Assembly (NCBI GenBank): GCA_900550255.1
Contig: URQZ01000004.1
Span: forward strand, 1 to 64,000
Direction of reading: 5' to 3'
DNA length: 64,000 nt
Source of the DNA: an uncultured Mycoplasmatota bacterium
GTDB taxonomy: Bacteria; Bacillota_I; Bacilli_A; RF39; UBA660
Below are positions 7,847 through 16,528 of this stretch, one piece after another (the stretch's first letter is position 1; each line of letters starts with the position of its first letter). The translations under genes and the position numbers were made by a program. Under the pieces are notes generated by a model. That model had not been told where the DNA came from, did no database searches, and saw only the letters and a program-made list of their open reading frames with translations.

Positions 7847-8821
7847 TTAACGAGTAATTTTTTTGTTTTTAGTGATATGTTTATTCACAAAATTATCTTG
7901 AATTTTAATGTATTGTTTCATAAAGTTCTTTTTATCAAGTTCGTCTTCAAAAATAAAATCACTTAAAATTAAAGCTTTATCTATATTTAAGTCATTATAA
8001 TTGTGCAATTTATAGTGTTTAGAATTATAATCTTCTATATATTTATCAATAATATCCCAATTTTCATCTTTAGTACATCTTAACAAAAGTTTAACGAAAA
8101 AGTTAATATTATTTTGCCAAATTATAGGGTTCAATGTACCATTTGGGCACCTAAGTTCAATGGTATTATTAATATATTTTTTATCTAATGAAAAAGTATA
8201 TCTAAAATTCATAGCATACAATCTGTCAAATCCTAAATACTTATTAAATTTATAAGCACTTACCTTATTTTGCTCATCTAAAAATGCTTTAATTTTATTT
8301 GAAATAGGTTTAGCGTATGTACTAATAGCCGACCTATGTTTTTTATCTTCCCCATAACCAAAGCGATAAATAATATCCTCAAAAACAGTCCATAATTTTA
8401 AAAATTTTTTTAAATTTTCTTTATTTTCTAAAATTTGACTACCTACATGAATATGTCCACCACAATCACCATTCACATACCCTTTATTTTCTTTCAACAT
8501 ACTACAAACTTGTTCTAGTTTTTTCCAATCTTTTTCTTCATCTATTAAAATTGGTGATTTTATTTCACCACCAAAAACATTGGTAGCTTTATCAAGATGA
8601 AGTTCATCATTTAAAGTCCCCTCATGAACAAGAAGAAAATCATTAAATTGATCTTTAACAATTTTTCTTATATCTTCATGTCTAGGACCAACAAATTCAA
8701 TTTCAACCCCAAATGTATATTTTTCATCAACACCTATTTGATCACGATAAGAAATCAAATAATTTTTCAATTCGTGCAAAAATTGTTTTTTATCTAAGTA
8801 ACTAAGATTTGACAAGTTCAC
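7847..8821 (-). CDS. Amidoligase-family enzyme (glutamine synthetase-like fold)
   Basis: A 324-residue protein with landmarks of the amidoligase family of COOH-NH2 ligases: a GVEIEFVGP strand near residue 42, a Gly-His pair in CGGHIHVGSQ near 121-130, and an ELRCPNGTLNP strand near 226. Such enzymes form amide or isopeptide bonds with ATP and are often found beside peptide-modification or cell-wall genes. No glutamine amidotransferase or substrate-peptide gene is adjacent; neighbours are nfo and a DUF421 membrane protein. GTG start after GGGGATGAT. Family assignment is fairly sure; the substrate is unknown. Confidence 0.78.
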   Translation of the reverse strand: MNLSNLSYLDKKQFLHELKNYLISYRDQIGVDEKYTFGVEIEFVGPRHEDIRKIVKDQFNDFLLVHEGTLNDELHLDKATNVFGGEIKSPILIDEEKDWKKLEQVCSMLKENKGYVNGDCGGHIHVGSQILENKENLKKFLKLWTVFEDIIYRFGYGEDKKHRSAISTYAKPISNKIKAFLDEQNKVSAYKFNKYLGFDRLYAMNFRYTFSLDKKYINNTIELRCPNGTLNPIIWQNNINFFVKLLLRCTKDENWDIIDKYIEDYNSKHYKLHNYNDLNIDKALILSDFIFEDELDKKNFMKQYIKIQDNFVNKHITKNKKITR

Positions 8822-8877
8822 ACTATCATCCCCTTCAAGTGTGAGTTATTATATCACCATCTTTAAGTTTTGTAAAA

Positions 8878-9510
8878 TTATTTTATTAAATCACTTTTCT
8901 TTATAATATAAGTTCTATCTTTAGTATAAAATGCATAAAAAACATCTTCTAATTTTATCTTTTTTTTATTAAGCATATTATCTATCCATTTTTTATCTTT
9001 TTTTATTTCTTTTAAAACATGAAAATCTATATCACCATCTAAAATGATTGGTAAAGGATATTCTCTTGTATTTTGAAAAACTGATAAATTCCCATTTGTT
9101 TCTAAAACAGCATAGTCCACTTCTTCTAAACTTTTAACTCCTTTTTCCCTTAATTGACTTATTAAATCATCTAAAGTATATCTTAGTTTCGACATAACAT
9201 TAAATTTAACTTTTCCTTCTTTAATAATTACACTAGGATGTCCATCTATAAATGTTCTTATTTTACTGTTTTTCAAGCTTATATAACTAAGAGACATTTC
9301 ACACAAAACTAAGACCAAAATAGGAACAATTGAAACAAAAATAGATTTATCTGTATTTTCGATTGAAATTGCAGCTAGTTCAGCTATTAAAACGGTTACA
9401 ATTAAATCTCCTATTCCAAGTTCACCTATCTCTTTTTTACCCATAATTCTATAAACTAAGATAATGAAAAAATAAAGAAAAAATGTTTTTAACATAAGTA
9501 TTATATACAT
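8878..9510 (-). CDS. DUF421/YetF-type membrane protein
   Basis: Three N-terminal membrane helices (about residues 2-20, 32-50 and 55-75) carry the RxMGKKExGELGxxDLxV signature of the DUF421 family, followed by a cytosolic domain with IDGHPSVIIKEGK and RYTLDDLISQLREKG, as in YetF. Related proteins in Bacillus are linked to spore membranes and germination; the function here is unknown. The longest frame starts at 9522, but its GGTGATAAT codons are the ribosome-binding site, so the ATG at 9510 is chosen. Confidence 0.88.
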   Translation of the reverse strand: MYIILMLKTFFLYFFIILVYRIMGKKEIGELGIGDLIVTVLIAELAAISIENTDKSIFVSIVPILVLVLCEMSLSYISLKNSKIRTFIDGHPSVIIKEGKVKFNVMSKLRYTLDDLISQLREKGVKSLEEVDYAVLETNGNLSVFQNTREYPLPIILDGDIDFHVLKEIKKDKKWIDNMLNKKKIKLEDVFYAFYTKDRTYIIKKSDLIK

Positions 9511-9584
9511 ATTATCACCCATTTTATTATGATTGAAGTAATAATGATTTATTCATTATCATAACTTTAATAGGAGGATTTTTT

Positions 9585-9956
9585 ATGAAATATGCAAAAA
9601 ATTTAGGTTTTTCTTTACTTTTTATTATTGGTAGTTTACTTATTCTTACTTTATTATTAACTCTTTTTAACTATTTTAATTTATTTTCAAATGGAATTGT
9701 TTCTACTTTTAAGATTATTATTCCTATTATTTCTTTATTTGCTGGTGGTTTTTTTATAGGTAAAAAAAGTTCTAAGCAAGGATGGTTAGAAGGTTTAAAG
9801 TTAAGTTTAATATTTACTATTATTTTAATTTTATTTAATTTATTAGGATTAGGAAATAAATTAGAATTAAAAAATATTTTATATTATTTAATCATTATCA
9901 TATCCTGTATGTTTGGAGGAATGTTAGGAATAAATAAAAATAATTCTGAAAACTAA
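9585..9956 (+). CDS. TIGR04086-family membrane protein
   Basis: Small protein of 123 residues with four hydrophobic helices, glycine motifs AGGFFIGKK and FGGMLGI in helices 2 and 4, and a Lys-rich loop. This matches the TIGR04086 (YrzE-like) family of Bacillota, whose function is not known. It has a strong AGGAGG ribosome-binding site and a bidirectional terminator shared with the convergent thrS. Confidence 0.75.
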   Translation: MKYAKNLGFSLLFIIGSLLILTLLLTLFNYFNLFSNGIVSTFKIIIPIISLFAGGFFIGKKSSKQGWLEGLKLSLIFTIILILFNLLGLGNKLELKNILYYLIIIISCMFGGMLGINKNNSEN

Positions 9957-9985
9957 AAAAATAGTTAGACATTTCTAACTATTCT
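9955..9985. terminator. Bidirectional terminator between TIGR04086 gene and thrS
   Basis: Ten-base inverted repeat (9960-9969 with 9974-9983) with a T-run on each side. The thrS stop TAG (9981-9979) lies inside the stem. Confidence 0.85.
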
Positions 9986-11733
9986 TTATTATCTATTACT
10001 TCCTTCATCATAGAAATAAATTCATCTTGTGATAAAGTTGTTGTTTCTTGACTTCCAAACTTACGATAACTTATCTCCTTATTATCTCTTTCCTTATCAC
10101 CAAGTATTAATGTATAAGGAATTTTTCTTGTTTGACTTTCACGCATACGATAACCAAGTTTTTCATCACGACTATCAAGTTCTACTCTAAAATTATTTTC
10201 TCTAAGTAATTCTTCTACTTCTTTAGAATATTCTAAATGATATTCATTATTAACAGGAATAATATTTATTTGTGTTGGTGCAAGCCAAGTTGGGAACGCT
10301 CCTTTTGTCTCTTCCATTAAAAAGGCCGTAAATCTATCAAATGTACCAAAAATAGCTCTATGTAATACTACTGGTACTTGTTTTTCACCCTTATTATCAA
10401 TATAAGATAAATCAAATCTTCTTGGAAGTAAGAAATCTAATTGACATGTTGATAAAGTAACCTCTGGTCCTACAGCTGGTTTTACTTCTACATCTAATTT
10501 TGGTCCATAGAAAGCTGCTTCCCCAACCGCTTCAAAATACTCTACATTTAATTCATTTAATACTTCTCTTAATTTATCTTCAGCATTATTCCACATTTCA
10601 TCATCATCGTAGTACTTTTCTTTATCTTCCTTATCTCTTAAGGATAATCTAAATTTATATTCAGTAATTCCAAAATCCTTATATACATCTAGAATTAGAC
10701 TAACAACTTTTTTAAATTCATCTTTTATTTGTTCTGGCATAACAAACAAATGGGCATCATTTTGACACATGCATCTAACTCTTTCAAGTCCTTTTACAGC
10801 TCCTGATGCTTCATATCTAAAATCAGTTGCGAACTCACCTATTCTAATTGGTAAATCTCTATATGAATGCAATTTGTTTTTAAAAACTAACATATGATGT
10901 GGACAATTCATTGGTCTTAAAACAAATTCTTCATCATCAACTTTCATAGATGGAAACATATTTTCTTTATAATGATCCCAGTGTCCAGAAGTTTTATATA
11001 AATCAACAGTACCTACACATGGCGTATATACGTGTTGATATCCTAACTTTTGTTCTTTTTCATATATATAATTTTCTAATTGTTTTTTTATTAAAGCTCC
11101 ATTAGGTAACCATAAAGGCATTCCAGCTCCTACTAATTCATTAGTCATAAAAATATCTAAATCTTTACCTATTTTACGATGATCACGAAGTTTTGCTTCC
11201 TCTAATTCTTTTAAATAATCATTTAAATCTTCTTCATTTTCAAAACAAACACCATAAATACGTTGTAACATCTTATTTTTAGCATCATTTTTCCAATAAG
11301 CACCACTTACTTTTAAAAGTTTAAAATATTTCATTGATTTAGTTGTAGGCATATGTGGACCACAACACAAATCAATAAAATCATCTTGTTTATAAGCAGA
11401 AATTACTGTATCATCTTCATCCATTCTTTCAATTAAATCAATTTTATATGGGTCATCTTTAAACATATCTAATGCTTCTTTTTTTGATAATTCAATACGA
11501 TTAATATATTTATCTCCTTTAGAGATTTTTTTCATTTCTTTTTCTATTTTAGGTAAATCTTCTTCTTTAATTACATCATCGCCTAAATCTATGTCATAAT
11601 AAAATCCACTATCAATTACAGGTCCTACCCAAAATTTAGCATTTGGATATAAGTGTTTTACCGCATGAGCAAGTAAATGCGCACAACTATGATTTAAAAT
11701 ATTCAATTTTTCATTTTCTTTTATATTTATCAT
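9979..11733 (-). CDS. thrS: Threonyl-tRNA synthetase lacking the TGS domain
   Basis: Class II synthetase charging tRNA-Thr. The protein has 584 residues, about 60 fewer than the usual 640, because it begins directly in the N2 editing domain (HSCAHLLAHA near residues 15-24, CCGPHMP near 123-129); the N-terminal TGS domain is absent. The catalytic core has the zinc-ligand motifs MNCPHH and NDAHLF and the LHRAIFGTFDRF motif; the anticodon-binding domain follows. The gene overlaps the upstream 168-residue protein as TAATG, and both lie behind a threonine-type T-box leader, so expression should rise when tRNA-Thr is uncharged. Confidence 0.95.
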   Translation of the reverse strand: MINIKENEKLNILNHSCAHLLAHAVKHLYPNAKFWVGPVIDSGFYYDIDLGDDVIKEEDLPKIEKEMKKISKGDKYINRIELSKKEALDMFKDDPYKIDLIERMDEDDTVISAYKQDDFIDLCCGPHMPTTKSMKYFKLLKVSGAYWKNDAKNKMLQRIYGVCFENEEDLNDYLKELEEAKLRDHRKIGKDLDIFMTNELVGAGMPLWLPNGALIKKQLENYIYEKEQKLGYQHVYTPCVGTVDLYKTSGHWDHYKENMFPSMKVDDEEFVLRPMNCPHHMLVFKNKLHSYRDLPIRIGEFATDFRYEASGAVKGLERVRCMCQNDAHLFVMPEQIKDEFKKVVSLILDVYKDFGITEYKFRLSLRDKEDKEKYYDDDEMWNNAEDKLREVLNELNVEYFEAVGEAAFYGPKLDVEVKPAVGPEVTLSTCQLDFLLPRRFDLSYIDNKGEKQVPVVLHRAIFGTFDRFTAFLMEETKGAFPTWLAPTQINIIPVNNEYHLEYSKEVEELLRENNFRVELDSRDEKLGYRMRESQTRKIPYTLILGDKERDNKEISYRKFGSQETTTLSQDEFISMMKEVIDNKE

Positions 11734-12239
11734 TAATATCTTCCTTTTCCTTTAATATGTCTTTGACTATTTAATATATATTTCTTTTGTCTATTTACAC
11801 TAACAGTAATAACTAATTCCTCTTCCTCTGGAATTTTATCTACTACATTACCTAGCCAATCTTCTTCTAAATTTTCTTCACTTAAAATTGCTTTTCTAAT
11901 TAAACGTAATTTTTTATAATCCTTAGTTGTTTGAAGCTCCTTTAAAAGTTTTCCAAATTTTAAAACTAATGGATTTTCATAAGCAATCATTTTTCCTTTT
12001 TTCTTTTTACTACTTTCTTCTCTTACTAAAACATAAGTTCCATTATTCAACGTTTGATCATTTACTTCTTTCAAACTTACTCTAGTTGGTAAAGCCTCAC
12101 CTTTTTCCATTAAATATTCAAACATTTTATAATGCGTTAATTTACCTGTATTCTCATATTTGACATTTAAATAAGTTTCCATAAACTCTCTAATTCCAAT
12201 TACTTGATTTAAACTTACAATTGTTCTGTTTTTTCCCAT
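11733..12239 (-). CDS. Unknown protein co-transcribed with thrS
   Basis: A 168-residue soluble protein that I do not recognise. It is charged, with a basic KKKKGK patch near residue 79, an acidic EEDWLGNVVDKIPEEEE stretch near 125-140 and a basic C-terminus (HIKGKGRY). It is the first gene after the threonine T-box and is coupled to thrS by TAATG, so it is controlled by threonine-tRNA charging. That suggests a link to threonyl-tRNA synthesis or translation, but no conserved motif confirms it. It does not resemble the TGS domain missing from this ThrRS. Start ATG after GGGGAG. Confidence 0.8.
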   Translation of the reverse strand: MGKNRTIVSLNQVIGIREFMETYLNVKYENTGKLTHYKMFEYLMEKGEALPTRVSLKEVNDQTLNNGTYVLVREESSKKKKGKMIAYENPLVLKFGKLLKELQTTKDYKKLRLIRKAILSEENLEEDWLGNVVDKIPEEEELVITVSVNRQKKYILNSQRHIKGKGRY

Positions 12240-12254
12240 ACTATCAACTCCCCT

Positions 12255-12287
12255 ATAAAAAAAACACTCCTACTAACCAAGGAGCGT
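12255..12287 (-). terminator. T-box-controlled terminator hairpin
   Basis: On the minus strand ACGCTCC (12287-12281, with one G-T pair) pairs with GGAGTGT (12270-12264), followed by eight T. Its 5' arm follows the conserved T-box sequence, as expected for the terminator alternative of a T-box leader. Confidence 0.85.
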
Positions 12288-12466
12288 ATAAACGCGGTAC
12301 CATCCTACCTTATAACTTAATTAAAGTTTTAACGGACCAATCCGGAAATCTCTTTCGAGTTCAATTCATGGGTAGTAATTATCAATTATTATATCAGTTT
12401 TCACCACCACTGACTCTCTTTAATAAAGTCCTCAATAACCATGTCCCACTCAAAATTTTTAACTAT
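12255..12466 (-). promoter_or_regulatory. T-box leader, threonine-specific
   Basis: The minus strand carries the T-box core AGGATGGTACCGCG (12306-12293), a full-length stem I with the distal AGTGGTGGTGAAAACTG element (about 12411-12395) and adjacent threonine codons ACT-ACC (about 12377-12372) in the region expected for the specifier loop, closed by GAGT/ACTC. Either codon register reads threonine, matching the downstream thrS. The leader should read through its terminator when uncharged tRNA-Thr binds. Confidence 0.9.
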
Positions 12467-12472
12467 GTCTTT

Positions 12473-12501
12473 ATTTTATTCTTAAAATTAATTTTTGTCA
12501 A
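12473..12501 (-). promoter_or_regulatory. Promoter of the T-box/thrS operon
   Basis: Consensus TTGACA (12501-12496) and TAAAAT (12478-12473) with a 17-base spacer on the minus strand, just ahead of the T-box leader. Confidence 0.8.
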
Positions 12502-12576
12502 TAGAATTTATAGAATCTGTAGTAATGTTATCTAGAAAAATCAACTATATTATTGACTTTTTATTGACATTAAATG

Positions 12577-12605
12577 TTTGTAAATAAAAATAATTGGTTT
12601 ATAAT
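12577..12605 (+). promoter_or_regulatory. Promoter of ldh
   Basis: TATAAT at 12600-12605 with a weak -35 TTTGTA 17 bases upstream. Two TTGAC motifs lie further upstream (near 12553 and 12563) but are too distant to serve as -35 of this -10. Confidence 0.6.
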
Positions 12606-12623
12606 AAAAATAGAGGTGATATT

Positions 12624-13532
12624 ATGAATAATAAAATTGTTATTATTGGATGCGGAAACGTAGGAATGAGTTATGCATATGCTCTTTTAAATCAAAATAC
12701 TAATGTTAATGAATTAGTTTTAATTGATCTTGATAAAGAACGTGCTATTGGAGAGGCTATGGATTTAAATCACGGTATTGCTTTCGCTCCTGGAAGAATA
12801 AATATTAAAGCCGGTGATTATTCAGATTGTAAAGATGCAGACATTGTTTGCATTGCAGCTGGCGCTAATCAAAATCCGGGTGAAACAAGAATGGATTTAA
12901 TAAATAAAAACAGTGTTATTTTTAAAAGTATTGTAACAGAAGTTATGAAAAATGAATTCGATGGAATCTTTTTAATTGCGACAAATCCCCTTGATGTAAT
13001 GACTTATTTAACATGGAAATACTCTAATCTACCACATAGTAGAATAATTGGTAGTGGTACAAGTTTAGATACTTCAAGACTAAGATTTATGATTGGAGAA
13101 AAACTAAATATAAGTCCAAAAAGTGTTCATGCTTATATTATTGGTGAACATGGGGATTCCGAATTTGCGCCTTTTTCAAATGCAACTATAGGACTACAAA
13201 ATATTCACAACTTCTTAAATGATGATGAACTAAACAAAATATACCATAATGTTAAAAATGCTGCTTATGAAATTATAAATAGGAAAAAAGCTACTTATTA
13301 TGGTATTGGAATGTGTTTAGTTAGAATTACAAACGCTATTTTAAATAACGAAAATAGTATAATAACTGTTTCTTCATACGATAAAGAAAATGATATATTT
13401 ATGGGAATTCCATCTATTATAAATAGAAATGGTGTTAGAGAACGTGTATATGTAGAATTAAATGAAGAAGAAACTAAAAAACTTCAAAACTGTGTAAATA
13501 TTATAAAAGATGCTATAAATACTATAAAATAA
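12624..13532 (+). CDS. ldh: L-lactate dehydrogenase
   Basis: NAD-dependent reduction of pyruvate to L-lactate, regenerating NAD in fermentation. The Rossmann motif GCGNVG lies at residues 9-14, the catalytic His176 in GEHGDSE, and the substrate loop reads NQNPGETR with Gln83 as in lactate dehydrogenases, not the Arg of malate dehydrogenases. Length 302. A longer frame begins at 12594, but GAGGTGAT (12613-12620) precedes the ATG at 12624, so that start is used. A bidirectional terminator separates it from tex. Confidence 0.93.
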   Translation: MNNKIVIIGCGNVGMSYAYALLNQNTNVNELVLIDLDKERAIGEAMDLNHGIAFAPGRINIKAGDYSDCKDADIVCIAAGANQNPGETRMDLINKNSVIFKSIVTEVMKNEFDGIFLIATNPLDVMTYLTWKYSNLPHSRIIGSGTSLDTSRLRFMIGEKLNISPKSVHAYIIGEHGDSEFAPFSNATIGLQNIHNFLNDDELNKIYHNVKNAAYEIINRKKATYYGIGMCLVRITNAILNNENSIITVSSYDKENDIFMGIPSIINRNGVRERVYVELNEEETKKLQNCVNIIKDAINTIK

Positions 13533-13562
13533 AAAACATTGAAAATTTCAATGTTCTTTTTT
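13533..13562. terminator. Bidirectional terminator between ldh and tex
   Basis: Near-perfect ten-base inverted repeat (13535-13544 with 13546-13555) flanked by T-runs on both strands. Confidence 0.85.
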
Positions 13563-15718
13563 TATACTTCTACTAAACTAAGTGATACCTTTTCTTTTTC
13601 TTTATTAATATCTAAAACATAACAATCAACAATATCACCAACACTAACAATATCAGTTGGATTTTTTATAAATTCATTTGACATTTTAGATATATGTACA
13701 AGTCCATCATTATGAAGTCCTATATCGATAAATGCTCCAAAATCAACTACATTTCTAACTGTTCCTTGTAATTTCATTCCAACTTTTAGATCTTTAATGT
13801 CCAAAACATCACTTTTTAATACTGGTTGTGGCATTTCATCTCTTGGATCTCTGTTAGGTTTTTTAAGTGATTTAATAATATCTTCTAAGGTATATGAATC
13901 TATATCTAGTTTTTTCATTATATCGTCAATATCAATTTTATCTAATTTTTGAACTAATGTATCTGTTCCAATTTCGTTAATATTACTATCAATTAATTCA
14001 AGAAGTTGTAGAGTTTTTTTATAACTTTCAGGGTGAATATCTGTTTTATCTAAAAGATTATCTCCGTCTATTACTCTTAAAAAACCAATTGCTTGTTCAT
14101 AAACTTTATCACTTAATAATTTATTTTTTTTCAAGCTCTCACGTGAATTAATTTTTCCATTAGTATTTCTATAATCAATTATTTTATCAATATTTCTCTT
14201 AGTAAGTCCTGAAATATATTTCAAAATAGAAGGACTAGCTGTATTAATATTTACTCCAACGGCATTAACAGCTTTTGATACAACAAAATCTAATGATTCA
14301 GATAATTTTTTAGAATTAACATCATGTTGATATAAACCAACGCCTATCCCATCAGGTGGAATTTTAACAAGTTCTGATAGTGGATCTTGAAGTCTTCTTC
14401 CAATACTAACAGCACTTCTTTTTTCGACTGCTAAATCAGGAAATTCTTCAATAGCAATTTTTGATGCACTATAAATTGATGCTCCTGCTTCAGAAACTAT
14501 AACAAATTTACATTTTAAATTATTTTCTTTAATCATATCAGAACAAAACTTTTCACTTTCGCGTGAGGCTGTTCCATTTCCGATTGCAATAATATCAACT
14601 TTATATTTATTTATCAAATCAACTACTATTTTTTTACATTGATTTAATTTTTCTTCAGTTGTATTATTCAAAAATGGTTTTATAACTGTTGAATCCAAAT
14701 ATTTACCATTTTTATCAATAACAGCTAATTTACACCCGTTTACATATCCAGGATCAAAAGCTAAAACAATTTGTTCTTTCATAGGAGGGGTTAAAAGTAA
14801 GGCTTCTAAGTTTTTACCAAAATTATCAATTGCAACTTCTTCTGCTTTTTCTGATAATTCGCTTCTTATTTCTCTTTCAATTGATGGCTGAATTAATCTT
14901 TTATAACTATCTAAAATAGCCATTTTTACAACTGGTGTTGCTTTAGATTTTTCATCTTTTATTATTTTTCCTTCTAAATAAGAAATGATTTTATCCTTAT
15001 CAACATCAATATTAACAGTTAGTATTTTTTCTTTTTCACCTCTATTCATTGCAAGAATACGATGTGGTTTTACATACTTAACAGCTTCTTTATAATCATA
15101 ATACATTTCATATATTTTATTTACATCCTCAGCATTTTTCTTCTTTTTTGATGTAATAATTCCATTATGATAAGTAAATTGTCTAACTGATTTACGATAA
15201 TAGGCATTATCACTAATCCATTCTGCAATAATGTAGCTAGCTCCCATTATAGCATCTTCTTTTGTTTTTACATTTTCATTAATAAACTTTTTGGCAACTT
15301 CATCTATATCTTGTGATATTTTAAAGGACATAATCATTTTAGCTAGTGGTTCTAATCCATTTTTTATAGCCTCAGTTGCTTTTGTTTTTTTCTTTTCTTT
15401 AAAAGGACGATATAAATCTTCTACTTCTACAAGTTTTGTAGCTTTCATGATTTTATCTCTTAATTCATCTGTCATCAAATCTTTTTCTTCTATTAGACGA
15501 ATAACATCTTCTTTTCTTTTTAATAAATTTACTTGATAAATATATACTTCATTAATTGCTCTTATTTGTTCTTCATCTAAAGCTCCCGTTGCTTCTTTTC
15601 GATATCTTGCAATAAATGGTATTGTATTTCCTTCTTCTAAAAGCGTTAAAACAGTTTCTGCCTGTTTTGGTTTTATATTTAAATTGTTACTTATTTCCAA
15701 TATTATATCTTTATTCAT
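13562..15718 (-). CDS. tex: Tex-family RNA-binding transcription accessory protein
   Basis: The 718-residue protein has the full Tex layout: an N-terminal helical region with IPFIARYRKEATGALDE, a YqgF/RNase H-like core with AFDPGYVNGCKLAV, helix-hairpin-helix repeats (VGVNINTAS near residue 490) and a C-terminal S1 domain (VGMKLQGTVRNVVDFGAFIDIG). Tex proteins bind RNA and act in transcription and, from studies of related proteins, at collided or stalled ribosomes. GAGG ribosome-binding site; TAA adjoins the ldh terminator. Identification is firm. Confidence 0.95.
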   Translation of the reverse strand: MNKDIILEISNNLNIKPKQAETVLTLLEEGNTIPFIARYRKEATGALDEEQIRAINEVYIYQVNLLKRKEDVIRLIEEKDLMTDELRDKIMKATKLVEVEDLYRPFKEKKKTKATEAIKNGLEPLAKMIMSFKISQDIDEVAKKFINENVKTKEDAIMGASYIIAEWISDNAYYRKSVRQFTYHNGIITSKKKKNAEDVNKIYEMYYDYKEAVKYVKPHRILAMNRGEKEKILTVNIDVDKDKIISYLEGKIIKDEKSKATPVVKMAILDSYKRLIQPSIEREIRSELSEKAEEVAIDNFGKNLEALLLTPPMKEQIVLAFDPGYVNGCKLAVIDKNGKYLDSTVIKPFLNNTTEEKLNQCKKIVVDLINKYKVDIIAIGNGTASRESEKFCSDMIKENNLKCKFVIVSEAGASIYSASKIAIEEFPDLAVEKRSAVSIGRRLQDPLSELVKIPPDGIGVGLYQHDVNSKKLSESLDFVVSKAVNAVGVNINTASPSILKYISGLTKRNIDKIIDYRNTNGKINSRESLKKNKLLSDKVYEQAIGFLRVIDGDNLLDKTDIHPESYKKTLQLLELIDSNINEIGTDTLVQKLDKIDIDDIMKKLDIDSYTLEDIIKSLKKPNRDPRDEMPQPVLKSDVLDIKDLKVGMKLQGTVRNVVDFGAFIDIGLHNDGLVHISKMSNEFIKNPTDIVSVGDIVDCYVLDINKEKEKVSLSLVEV

Positions 15719-15773
15719 AATTACCTCAATTCTATTCTTTCTAATTATAATATATTTAGGTTTTTATTTCAAA

Positions 15774-15800
15774 CAAAAAAATAGTTTCACACTATTTTTT
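15774..15800 (-). terminator. Terminator of the kinase-like gene
   Basis: AAATAGT pairs with ACTATTT around GTGAA on the minus strand, followed by T7. The TAG in the 5' arm is the stop codon of the gene it ends. Confidence 0.85.
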
Positions 15801-16475
15801 AGATTTAAAGTAATCTCTAGGGCATCTATATTTTTTTAATTTTTTTGCAAGTTCATTATCCATATTCGGACCCATTTCAAGATTAAATAATTCTCCCAAA
15901 TCCGTAAATGGATTTTTACTATAATCTAAATCTAAGATTTTTTTAACTTCTTCTAAATAAATACTTCTAAAAAGTTGAAGAAGTCTATTATAATTTGAAA
16001 TTTTACAGTATTCTACATTATTTGAAAAATAAAATAAATCTGGATCAATCAAAATTAAATTTTTACCATCATATATAGTATTATTTCTTTTTACATCCTC
16101 AGCTATTATTTTCTTTTCAGAAAATTCATTAAATAATCTCAAATATTCATGAAACATATACAAGGTATACTCCGTATCAAGATCTAAAATATTTAATTCT
16201 TCTGCACTATAATATTTCATTGTATAAGCTGAAAATTCTTGTAAACCTTCTGGATATAACAAATCTTTTAACTTTACAAAATAATCAGAATCAATTTCTT
16301 TTAATGTTTCAAACACCTTTTTACTTATTTTACCATCTGATAAGGATGAACCATAATATAATTTAACACAATCGTTTTTATACTTATAAATTTCTCCGCA
16401 ACAACCATGATTAATCATATTTTCTCGACTATCATCTATTTCAAACTTTTTACCACTTTCATTATATAAAAACAT
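15792..16475 (-). CDS. Small protein-kinase-like fold protein
   Basis: A 227-residue protein with the outline of a minimal eukaryotic-like kinase: a short glycine loop GCCGEIYKY (residues 24-32), a Lys38 in CVKLYY where the ATP-binding lysine is expected, a catalytic-loop-like AEDVKRNN (125-132) matching HxDxKxxN with the His replaced, and IDPD (143-146) at the DFG position. The C-lobe is very short. It may be a small-molecule or protein kinase, or an inactive relative; the substrate is unknown. It has its own promoter, a GGGGTGG ribosome-binding site and a terminator, so it is a single-gene unit. Confidence 0.72.
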   Translation of the reverse strand: MFLYNESGKKFEIDDSRENMINHGCCGEIYKYKNDCVKLYYGSSLSDGKISKKVFETLKEIDSDYFVKLKDLLYPEGLQEFSAYTMKYYSAEELNILDLDTEYTLYMFHEYLRLFNEFSEKKIIAEDVKRNNTIYDGKNLILIDPDLFYFSNNVEYCKISNYNRLLQLFRSIYLEEVKKILDLDYSKNPFTDLGELFNLEMGPNMDNELAKKLKKYRCPRDYFKSKK

Positions 16476-16498
16476 AAATCCACCCCTTCAGGTGGACT

Positions 16499-16527
16499 AT
16501 TATAATACTTTTTTATTTATTTTTCAA
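16499..16527 (-). promoter_or_regulatory. Promoter of the kinase-like gene
   Basis: TTGAAA (16527-16522) and TATAAT (16504-16499) with a 17-base spacer on the minus strand, next to the end of the deacetylase gene. Confidence 0.75.
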
Positions 16528-16528
16528 C

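Noticed and set aside
12221..12535. A 104-codon plus-strand open frame opposite the thrS leader
   Set aside because: It lies antisense to the T-box RNA, has no ribosome-binding site and its codons only reflect the leader's complement.
12541..12576. Two TTGAC motifs ten bases apart upstream of ldh, considered as an operator or tandem -35 elements
   Set aside because: Neither has a -10 at the proper distance and no dyad symmetry like a Rex site is present.
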